From NCBI GenBank assembly GCA_964357255.1, contig CAYHKQ010000005.1, positions 1-45,267 on the forward strand: a stretch of DNA of 45,267 nt. Direction: 5' to 3'. This DNA comes from JBBTIS01 sp038059855 (lineage in GTDB: Bacteria; Elusimicrobiota; Elusimicrobia; JACQPE01). Both the position numbers and the translations under genes were made by a program. The notes under the pieces were generated by a model, which had not been told where the DNA came from, did not search any database, and was given only the letters and a program-made list of their open reading frames with translations. Shown in pieces: positions 1-9,600 of this stretch (its first letter is position 1; every line of letters starts with the position of its first letter).

Positions 1-665
<665 letters not shown>

Positions 666-687
666 ATCATTCGATCAATAAAAAGAA

Positions 688-780
688 ACGGTTAAGCGGT
701 TAAGCGGTTGGGCGGATAAGTGATTCAAGGAAGCTCCTTGTTTTACTAAACCGCTTAGCCATTCTCTGCTTAATCGCGTT
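688..780 (+). repeat. Box B hairpin repeat in the 23S-5S spacer
   Basis: The spacer carries tandem GGTTAAGC units, a central perfect hairpin CAAGGA-AGC-TCCTTG (726-740), and a partly complementary right arm ACCGCTTAGCC. The same layout recurs in the rpmJ-rpsM spacer (28835-28912) and, degenerate, in the tuf-rpsJ and rplO-secY spacers. This copy contains no ATG-initiated frame. That shows the repeat can exist as a DNA or RNA element outside protein operons, perhaps as an rRNA processing stem. No tRNA is visible in the spacer. Confidence 0.7.
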
Positions 781-785
781 AGATT

Positions 786-905
786 TTCCGGTGGTTATAC
801 CGGCGGTGTCACACCCGTTCCCATTCCGAACACGGAAGTGAAACCCGCCAGGGCCGATGGTACTTGCCGCTGAGTCGCGGCTGGGAGAGTAGGTCGCCGC
901 CGGAT
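786..905 (+). rRNA. rrf: 5S ribosomal RNA
   Basis: The conserved 5S core CCCATTCCGAACACGGAAGTG (loop B/helix III) is at about 820-840 and CGATGGTAC at 856-864. The ends TCCGGTGGT (787-795) and GCCGCCGGA (896-904) pair as helix I. The length of about 120 nt is normal. The next open frame begins about 15 nt downstream, with no intrinsic terminator in between. Confidence 0.96.
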
Positions 906-920
906 TAATTTTACGGTTAT

Positions 921-1736
921 TTGATACCAGGGGTTCAGAAAATTCGAAAAAGATTGCGATGTCTCACAAGGGGACAAATCGTGATATTGATCTTTGTCAA
1001 TAGCGCGGCTGTTAGCGCAAATGGCGCTTGGACAAGTCCATTGGGATGGACGCTCAGCGGAGGGTATCTTTATGAAGAGGAAACCCCCGTAATCTCAGTA
1101 GGTGAAACCTCCGTGATTACGGTTCCGGGAGGAGCAAGTTATTTGAGCGCGGCGTCAAGTCGTTTGCATTTGAAAGCCAGGCAAGAGGCGCTAATCGTCA
1201 GCCTGGGTTTACCGCGGAGCGAGTATTTAGGCTGGAGTTTTCAGGCCGGTAGCGTGTCGTATCAGGTTTCGATTCCTTCGGGGAACACGAGCAATCAACT
1301 CTCCCGTAGTCAAGGGGCCTTTGTGGGCGTGGGGTTGGATATTGACGTGGTGAGGCGCACTATGGTTACTCCAAGGGTTAATGCGCGGCTATCGTGGCGA
1401 TGGGCGCAGACTCATCCGGACCGGATTTATTTTGGCAGTGAGAACCGATGGGAGACGGTAGAAGACCTGTGGCAAACGACGAGAACGGCTTTAGGTGTAA
1501 TGGTGGAGCCATCGTGGAAAAACGGCGCGATTGTGCCGAATGCCGGATTTGAGATGTTTCATAAGATTGCGGCGCTAAAGGATGGCCGTTCGGGCGAGGT
1601 GTTTTCAGGCCGTCAAAACGGCTATCGAATTTTTGGCGGCGTCGAATGGAGGTTTTCGAATCGAGAAGCGGCGGTGGCCCAAGTGTCCTTGGGCGATGAA
1701 ACGGGTTATCGAATAACGCTGGAGCAAAGATTTTAA
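921..1736 (+). CDS. Putative outer-membrane beta-barrel protein
   Basis: I do not recognise a named family. The 271-residue product has a basic N terminus and a hydrophobic stretch (about residues 20-34, IVILIFVNSAAVSA) that fits a signal peptide. Alternating polar and hydrophobic strands rich in Gly, Ser, Tyr and Trp follow, and the protein ends in ...GYRITLEQRF. A C-terminal Phe after an alternating strand is the usual recognition signal of outer-membrane beta-barrels. The start is uncertain: TTG at 921 keeps a complete signal peptide but has no good Shine-Dalgarno, while a GTG at 980 sits behind AAGGGG but would truncate the signal. The position is odd: 15 nt after 5S rRNA, with the stop codon 2 nt before rplJ, where rplK-rplA usually lie. 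The rplJ start has no close ribosome-binding site, so translation of rplJ is probably coupled to this gene. Confidence 0.75.
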   Translation: MIPGVQKIRKRLRCLTRGQIVILIFVNSAAVSANGAWTSPLGWTLSGGYLYEEETPVISVGETSVITVPGGASYLSAASSRLHLKARQEALIVSLGLPRSEYLGWSFQAGSVSYQVSIPSGNTSNQLSRSQGAFVGVGLDIDVVRRTMVTPRVNARLSWRWAQTHPDRIYFGSENRWETVEDLWQTTRTALGVMVEPSWKNGAIVPNAGFEMFHKIAALKDGRSGEVFSGRQNGYRIFGGVEWRFSNREAAVAQVSLGDETGYRITLEQRF

Positions 1737-1738
1737 CT

Positions 1739-2287
1739 ATGAACAAGAAGGAAAAAGAGGCAACTTTAGAGGAGCTGAAAACGCGACTGGAGAAGTCGTC
1801 TATCAGTCTTTTCGCGGGTTTTAAGGGGTTGTCAACCCCTGAAATTTTTGAAGCCCGCAAGAAGATGAAGGCGCAAAAGTTTGTTTTTAAAGTTATCAAG
1901 AAGTCGCTTTTGAAGAAAGCATTTGATAAAATAGGCATTCAGGCAAAGACGCCGGATTTTTGGAAAGACGAGATCGCAGCGCTTACTGGCTTCAGCGGGG
2001 ATCCTCTCAAAGCCACGAAACTTTTGGCGGAATGGGCGGATCAGAATAAAAAAGTCGCCATCAAGGGCGGCTTTTTGTTGGATAAAAAAGAATGGTTGGA
2101 TAAAAAGGCCGTTGAAAAGTTGAGCAAGTTGCCGGGAGTCAAAGAGCTTCAAGGCCAACTCGTGGGAGCGCTCTCGGCGCCGATCGCCGGACTCAGCGGA
2201 GTGTTGTCCGCGGTTCTCGTTGAATTTTTATTGGTGTTGCGTGCCGTAGAAGACCAAAAAAGATCGAGTGCGGCCCAAAGCCCGTAA
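1739..2287 (+). CDS. rplJ: 50S ribosomal protein L10
   Basis: L10 forms the base of the ribosomal stalk and binds L7/L12 dimers through its C-terminal helix. The N-terminal KEATLEELKTRLEKSSISLFAGFKGL segment and the RKKMKAQKFVFKVIKKSLLKKAF block are typical of L10. The length of 182 residues is slightly above the usual 165-175. It starts 2 nt after the preceding membrane protein gene and lacks the usual long rplJ leader in which L10-L7/L12 represses its own translation. Either that control is lost or it acts elsewhere. rplL follows after a short gap with a strong ribosome-binding site, which suits the higher L7/L12 stoichiometry. Confidence 0.96.
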   Translation: MNKKEKEATLEELKTRLEKSSISLFAGFKGLSTPEIFEARKKMKAQKFVFKVIKKSLLKKAFDKIGIQAKTPDFWKDEIAALTGFSGDPLKATKLLAEWADQNKKVAIKGGFLLDKKEWLDKKAVEKLSKLPGVKELQGQLVGALSAPIAGLSGVLSAVLVEFLLVLRAVEDQKRSSAAQSP

Positions 2288-2318
2288 AGATCTGATTAGG
2301 TGTTAAGGAGGTAATTTT

Positions 2319-2705
2319 ATGTCTGTGGCGACAAAAGAAGAAATCGTTGATGCCGTTTCCAAGCTTTCCGTTATGGATTTGGCGGACTTGGTACATTCGT
2401 TGGAAGATAAATTTGGCGTGAAAGCCGCAGTGGCGGCGGTCCCTGCCGGCGGCGCGGCCCTTGCCGAGGGCGTGGCGACTGCGGTCGAGGAGAAGACGGA
2501 TTTCGCCGTTGTTTTAACAGCGGCCGGCGCTAATAAAATTCCCGTCATTAAAGTGGTTCGGGAGATTACGGGACTTGGCCTCAAAGAAGCCAAGGATTTA
2601 GTGGAAGGCGCTCCCAAAACCATTAAAGACGGGGTGCCAAAGGCCCAAGCTGAAGAGTGGAAGAAAAAGCTCCTTGAAGTTGGGGCGCAAGTCGAGTTGA
2701 AATAA
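2319..2705 (+). CDS. rplL: 50S ribosomal protein L7/L12
   Basis: This acidic stalk protein recruits translation GTPases. The 128 residues show the N-terminal dimerisation helix (KEEIVDAVSKLSVMDLADLVHSLE), an Ala/Gly-rich hinge at about 38-58, and the C-terminal domain KIPVIKVVREITGLGLKEAKDLVEGAP. It has one of the few textbook Shine-Dalgarno sequences in the window (AAGGAGG, 11 nt before ATG), consistent with the need for several copies per ribosome. It is followed by a degenerate box A spacer and rpoB. Confidence 0.97.
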   Translation: MSVATKEEIVDAVSKLSVMDLADLVHSLEDKFGVKAAVAAVPAGGAALAEGVATAVEEKTDFAVVLTAAGANKIPVIKVVREITGLGLKEAKDLVEGAPKTIKDGVPKAQAEEWKKKLLEVGAQVELK

Positions 2706-2787
2706 GAAGGGTTTACAAGGGCCAAAGGTCCAAAACCTTTTCACCATTTTGAATTTGTTGACCCTGTATTTATTAGGAGGACATTGA
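2704..2787 (+). other. Box A bridge relic, rplL-rpoB spacer
   Basis: Starting one base inside the rplL stop codon, the spacer reads KKGLQGPKVQ, then NLFTILNLLTLYLLGGH, and stops at TGA directly before the rpoB ATG. KKG, KVQ and LNLLTLY match the box A micro-peptides found between later genes. The ATG that begins the other copies is missing; here ATAAG replaces ATGAAG. This is therefore a relic, or it depends on a non-standard start. Confidence 0.4.
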
Positions 2788-5700
2788 ATGCCGGTAAAAA
2801 TCAAGCAGGAACGCTTCGATAAAATTTCACCGTGCAAGGAGATGCCGCACCTGCTTGAGCTTCAGCGCAATTCTTATCTCCATTTTCTTCAAGCAAATAT
2901 TAAGCCTTCGGAGCGCGCGTTAATGGGGCTTCAGGCGGCTTTTATGGACATCTTTCCGATTTCTAACGAGGACGAGAGCCTTTTGTTGGAATTCGCGGAC
3001 TACTCGGTTGGCGAGCCTAGGTACTCAGGCCCTGAAGAAGCCCGCTTGTTCGGCAAATCCTACACGGTTCCTATTCGCGCAAATTTAAGGCTGGTTCATA
3101 AGCAGACCTCCGGCAAGGTCAGGGTCATTTCCGAGCAGGAGGTTTTCCTGTGCGACTTGCCCCGTATGACGGAGAACGCCTCTTTTATTATTAACGGAGC
3201 CGAGCGCGTAATCGTCAGCCAGCTTCATCGTTCGCCTGGAATTTTTTTCGAAGAAGACGAAGAAAAAAAGGTTTCCCGTTTTGGCAAAAAGCTTTATGTC
3301 AGCAAGGTTATTCCTTATCGCGGACCCTGGCTTGATTTTGAATTTGACCTCAACAACGTGCTTTGGGCCCGTATTGACAAGCGGCGTAAATTCCTTGCGA
3401 CGATTTTATTGCGCGCCTGTTTTCTTGAGACGGACGAGGATATCCTGAAGTTTTTTTATGATTCGAAGGTTTTCAAGATTGGCAAGGAAGAGTTGCTGGA
3501 TCCATTTTTGGACAGAATTTTGGGCAAGGATGTGGCTCATCCGAATACCGGCGAAGTGTTGGCTGAAGCCGGCGAGCGTTTGACCAAAGAAACGATAGTT
3601 AAGCTTCAGAAGGCGAGCGTACGGGAACTCACATTGCTCGAGTGGGACGAAAAAACGTCCGACATGACAATTTTGGAAACCTTGCGTAAAGATCAGATGA
3701 AATCGCGCAAGGAAGCCCTCTATTTCCTTTATAAATACATACGCGGCCAAGAGTTCGTCATTCCTCAGCAAGCGGAAGAATTGATGGAGAACATGTTTTT
3801 TAGCAAAAAGACCAGAAGGTACGACTTGACCATGGTTGGCCGTTATAAAATTCAGAAAAAACTTCATTTGCTTTATGAATACATCGCTTCCAAGAAAAGC
3901 GGGTTTCATGTGCCGGGATCGGGACGACGTGAGATGGTTCCCGAAGATATCGTAGCCACGATTTTTTACATGGTTTTATTGAACAACAGTGCCGGCCAGT
4001 TGTCCCATAACGGCAAAACATTGGCGGTGGCGGTGGACGATATTGATCACCTGGGCAACCGCCGCGTCCGGGCGGTGGGAGAGCTTTTGGAGAATCAATT
4101 CCGTTTGGCTCTCAATCAAATGTCGGGCGTGATTCGTGAGCGCATGGTCCAGGCTCAGGAAAAGAGCGAGCTAACGCCGCGTCAATTGATTAACGCGAGC
4201 GTGTTAAACGGTATTTTGAGAAATTTTTTCGGTAGTTCGCAGTTGTCGCAATTTATGGATCAGGTCAATCCATTGGCTGAATTGACCCATAAGCGGCGAT
4301 TGTCCGCCTTGGGTCCGGGCGGTTTGCATCGAAAACATGCCGGCTTTGAGGTCCGCGACGTGCACCACACTCATTACGGTCGAATCTGTCCCATTGAAAC
4401 GCCGGAAGGTCCAAATATCGGCCTGATCACATCGCTGGCGTGTTATTCCACCGTTAATAAATACGGGCTTATCGAGTCGCCTTATCGAAAGGTTGAGAAG
4501 GGTAAATTAACGGAGACGGTCAGTTTCTTGACAGCCGACGAGGAAGATGAGATGATCGTGGCCCAGGCCAATAGCTCTATCGACCAAGGCGGTTATTTTT
4601 CCGATGATTTAGTGGCCTGCCGTTATCGGGGAGATTTTCCTCAGACTGATCCTAAAATGGTTCAGTATATGGACATTTCGCCGACCCAGGTTTTTTCGAT
4701 TTCAACCGCTCTAATTCCTTTTTTAGAGCACGACGACGCCAATCGGGCGCTCATGGGCTCGAATATGCAACGCCAGGCCGTTCCTTTATTAAATCCGGAA
4801 TATCCTCTGGTTGCCACGGGCGTTGAACTCAGTATCGCCCGGGATTCCGGCGCTTCAATCGTGGCCAAGCGCGCCGGGCGGGTGGCTTATGTGGACGCGC
4901 AAGAGATCATTGTTCATACTGATGACGAGAAGAACCCCTTGGATGTTTATCGTTTGATCAAGTACGAGCGTTCTAATCAGGATTCCACGGTGGATTTTCA
5001 TCCGATCGTTAACAAGGGCCTCAAAGTCAATGTCGGCGATCCGATTGCGGACGGCCCCTCGACCTCTATGGGACAGCTGGCCCTGGGTAAAAACGTGTTG
5101 GTCGCGTTTATGCCGTGGGAAGGTTACAATTTTGAAGACGCAATTCTGGTGTCCGAGCGCCTGGTGCGCGAAGACGTATTTACCTCGATTCACATTCAGG
5201 AGTTCGAAATGGAGGCTCGCGAGACCAAGTTGGGCCCTGAGGAGATTACCAGGGACATCCCGAATGTTTCCGCCGAGGCTTTGGCTAATTTGGATGAACA
5301 GGGCATTGTGTCGGTGGGTACGGATGTGAGCCATGGCGATATTTTAGTCGGCCGGGTTGTGCCTCGAGGGGAAGAACACCTTACGCCGGAGGAGAAGCTC
5401 TTGCGCGTCATCTTTGGCAAAAAAGCCGAGGATGTTCAGGATGCCTCGTTGCGTGTGCCGCCTGGATCGGGTGGTAAGGTGATCAAGATTCAGATTTTTG
5501 TGCGCCGTGAAGCCATGGACGATAAAGAGAAAGACCGCCGCCGGCGTGAACTCGATGAGGGGGTCAAGGGGATGCTCGCCAGCGTGGCGCTGGACGGGAA
5601 AATGGCCCTCGCCGCTCTTGACGAGAAAAAGAAAGAGGGCAAAATTAACGCCGACGATGTTCGAGTCGAGCGTTGCACGATAGAGGCATTGAGCGAAAAT

Positions 5701-6642
5701 CGAAAGAAGGAAATCGTCCAATACCGGCATAAAGAACGCGAGCGAATCAACCGCGGCGATGAGTTGGCGGTCACGGTTAATCGCGTGGTCAAGGTTTATT
5801 TGGCGATGAGGCGTCCGCTTCGAGTCGGCGATAAAATCGCCGGACGTCATGGCAACAAGGGCGTGGTGTCGCGCATTCTTCCAGTCGAGGATATGCCGCG
5901 GATGCCGGATGGAACCCCGATCGATTTGGTTTTATCGCCCTTGTCCGTTCCTTCCCGCATGAACGTGGGGCAACTTCTGGAAACCATGTTCGGCTGGCCG
6001 GCCCAAGTGTTCGGCACTCAAATGGTGACCCCGGTGTTTAACGGCGCTTCTGAATCCGAAGTCCGTTCTAAAATTATCGAGGCGCGCGAGCATCTGAAAA
6101 GCCTGGGGGTTCCGGAAAAATATTTGCCCGGCGATGACATGAGGATCACTCTTTATGACGGCCGCACCGGCGAGCCTTTCATGGAAAAAATCACCGTGGG
6201 CTATATGTATGTTTTAAAACTGATCCACATGGTTGAGGACAAAATTCATGCCCGTTCCACCGGACCATACTCCTTGATTACCCGCCAGCCGTTGGGGGGC
6301 AAGGCTTTGTTCGGCGGTCAGCGTTTCGGCGAGATGGAGGTGTGGGCCTTGGAGGCCTATGGCGCCAGTCACACGCTTCAGGAATTTTTGACCATCAAAT
6401 CCGATGATGTGTGGGGACGGACCAAGATGTACGAGGCTATTATTAAGGGAGAAGATCTTGTGCGGCCGGGAGCCCCGGAGTCGTTCAAGGTTCTTGTGCG
6501 CGAGCTCCAGGGGCTGGGATTGACCGTAGATTTAATGAGATATCAAGATGGTCGCGATGAAGCCGCCTCGGTTCGCAAGACAAAGGCCGACGGCGCCGCG
6601 AAAAAGTCGCCATCTAAAGCGGCCGTGAGCGAGGGGGTTTGA
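2788..6642 (+). CDS. rpoB: DNA-directed RNA polymerase beta subunit
   Basis: This is the 1284-residue beta subunit of the RNA polymerase core, forming the catalytic cleft with beta'. The rifampicin-pocket segment begins at about residue 482 ([15 protein letters not shown]) and runs to [14 protein letters not shown]. The key contact residues Gln, Asp, His, Arg and Ser are those of sensitive enzymes; the second residue after Asp is Val rather than Asn. [35 protein letters not shown] and [30 protein letters not shown]-like blocks follow in order. The C-terminal tail is Lys/Ala-rich. An AGGAGG lies before ATG. The stop codon is only 2 nt from the rpoC ATG. Confidence 0.98.
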   Translation: [1284 protein letters not shown]

Positions 6643-6644
6643 TA

Positions 6645-9600
6645 ATGGCGTTCACTAACGCATCGTCGAAACTTGAAGAGTCCACACGAGCTCTATTTTT
6701 TTCTACGAGGAAAAAGAAGAAAAAGGGCTTGGATATACTCAACTTTATGGATTTCGACGCGATTCGTTTGGCGGTGGCCAGCGCCGAGAATATCCGCACA
6801 TGGTCGCACGGCGAGGTCCGCAAACCGGAAACCATTAATTACCGGACCTTAAAACCCGAACGGGACGGCTTGTTTTGCGAGAGGATTTTTGGCCCGGCGC
6901 GTGACTATGAGTGCACCTGCGGTAAATATAAATGGATGAAATTTAAAGGCGTCGTTTGCGACCGTTGCGGCGTGGAGGTCACCGAATCCAAGGTTCGGCG
7001 CGAGCGCATGGGAAGCATTGAGTTGGCTGTGCCCGTGGCGCATGTTTGGTTTTTGAGAAAACCGCCGTCGAGAATTTCGATCGCGCTTGACATGAAATTA
7101 ACGGACATTATGAAGACCATTTATTACAAAGAAGATGGTTATCTCGTGCAGGAAACTTTGCAAGAGAAGGGAAAAACTATTTTTGAAAAAGGCGACGTCG
7201 TGGACGTGCAAGAGTATCATAAGGCCAAAGCTGAATACGCGGCTCGTTTTAAGTGCTCGATCGGCGCGAGCGCCGTGCGCGATATGCTCGCGGCGCTGGA
7301 TCTTAAAAAAGAAGTTGAGTCGCTCAGAAAAACTATCGAAAATTTGGAAACCGAGGGCGATAGAAATCGTCTGATCAAAAGAATGAGGCTCTTGGAAGGC
7401 TTTTTGCTGTCCGACACGCATCCCGAGTGGATGATCCTTTCGGTTTTGCCGGTGATTCCTCCGGATTTGCGTCCCCTGGTGCCGCTGGAGGGCGGGCGCT
7501 TCGCCACGAGCGATCTTAATGATTTGTATCGAAAAATTATCAATCGTAATAACCGGCTTAAGCACATCGAACAGTTGCGAGCGCCCGAGGTCATGATTCA
7601 TAACGAAAAACGCCTCCTGCAGGACGCGGTGGACGCGTTGATTGAAAATGGCGCAGGCTGGAAAGTCGCGCTTGGGCCGGGCAATCGTCCTTTAAAATCG
7701 TTGTCCGACATTATCAAGGGAAAAGAGGGCCGCTTCCGCCAGAACCTATTGGGCAAACGCGTAGATTATTCGGCCCGTAGCGTCATTGTGGTCGGACCAA
7801 AGTTGAAACTTCATCAATGTGGACTTCCAAAAGAAATGGCGCTTGAATTATTCAAACCGTTTCTTTTGGGTGAGCTCATCAAACGTCACAACGTGACCCT
7901 AAAGGCCGCGAGGAAAATTTTGGAGAAAGCCACGCCCGAGGTCTGGGACATTTTAGCCGCGATCACCAAGAATCACCCGGTGATGCTCAATCGCGCCCCG
8001 ACCCTTCACCGGCTTTCCATTCAGGCGTTTGAGCCGGTGCTGGTCGAAGGCAAGGCCATTCAATTGCATCCTTTGACCTGTGCGGCTTTCAATGCCGATT
8101 TTGACGGCGACCAGATGGCGGTTCATGTGCCGATTTCTCACGAGGCTATCATTGAAACTAAGTTGCTGATGATGTCCATCCGGAACATTTTTTCGCCGGC
8201 CTCGGGCCGGCCCATCGCGTTGCCGAGTCAAGACGTTGTTCTGGGCTTGTGTTACCTGACCAAAATTAAGCTTGGGGCCCCCGGGGAAGGCAAGATTTTT
8301 TCCGGTCGCGATGAAGTCATCGCGGCCTTCCAGCGAGAGCATCTTCATCCCAATGCCCGTATTAAAGTTGACGGTTTGAGCAAGCTCTTAGAGGAGGGGC
8401 TTAAAGAAGAAGAACAAGGGGACCCCAATCATTGGAAGGACTGCACTACGGTGGGCAGGGTTCTTTTTAATGAAGTTTTGCCGCCGGAATTGGGCTATGT
8501 CAACGCAACAGTGGATAAAAAGAAGCTGGGCGCCATTATTTCTGATTGTTATCGGCGATTGGGTCACTATGAAACCGTGCAACTGCTCGACAGCGTTAAG
8601 AATCTTGGGTACCATTACGCCACCTATTACGGGGTGAGCATCTCCGTAACCGACATGCTGGTTCCCAAGACTAAGAAGGACTTGGTGCGACGGGCTCAGG
8701 ATAAGGTCAAGGAAATTGAGCGCCAAGCCAAGGTCGGCGCCATTACCGAGATGGAACGCTACAACAAAGTCGTGGACTTGTGGACTCATGTGACGGACCA
8801 GGTTTCGAATATCATGTTTTCTGAGATGCAATCCCAGGAAAAAATGCCGTTCAAACCCGACGAGAATCTTTTTAACTCTATTTTTATTATGGCGGATTCC
8901 GGGGCCCGTGGCTCGCGGGCCCAGGCCCGTCAGCTCGGCGGCATGAGAGGCCTTATGGCCAAGCCGCAGAAAAAAATTATCGGTCAATACGGCGAAATTA
9001 TCGAGACTCCGGTTATTTCCAATTTCCGCGAGGGCCTTTCCGTTTTGGAGTATTTTATTTCGACGCACGGCGGCAGAAAGGGCTTGGCCGACACGGCCCT
9101 AAAAACCGCAGACGCGGGGTATCTGACCCGCCGTTTAGTGGATGTTTCTCATGATGTGGTGGTGATGGAGCCGGATTGCGGCACCATTAACGGAGTGCGC
9201 CTGACGGCTCTTTATTCAGGCGAGGACGTTATTGAATCGTTGCAGGACAGAATCCACGGACGCCTGGCCTTGGAGGATATCGTGATCCCCGGCGAGGGTA
9301 AGAAGGAAATAGTTTTGGTCAAGGCCGGAGAGCTTGTGGATCATATCCGCGCTCAGGCCGTAGGAAAAGCCGGGGTTGTTTGGGCGCGCATGCGATCCAC
9401 ATTGACTTGTGAAGCGAAGTATGGAGTTTGCGCGGCGTGTTATGGCTTGTCGTTGGCGACAGGCAGGATGGTGGAAGTCGGCGAGGCCGTCGGCATCATC
9501 GCGGCCCAATCCATCGGCGAGCCTGGAACTCAGCTGACTCTGCGGACTTTTCATATCGGCGGAACCGCGGCCCGCGTTATTAGCCGGTCTCAAGCCGTCG

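Noticed and set aside
1378..1938. Long antisense open frames, for example opposite the OMP gene, rpoB, rpoC, fusA and tuf
   Set aside because: Each is a shadow of a well-conserved + strand gene; none has a recognisable product or ribosome-binding site.
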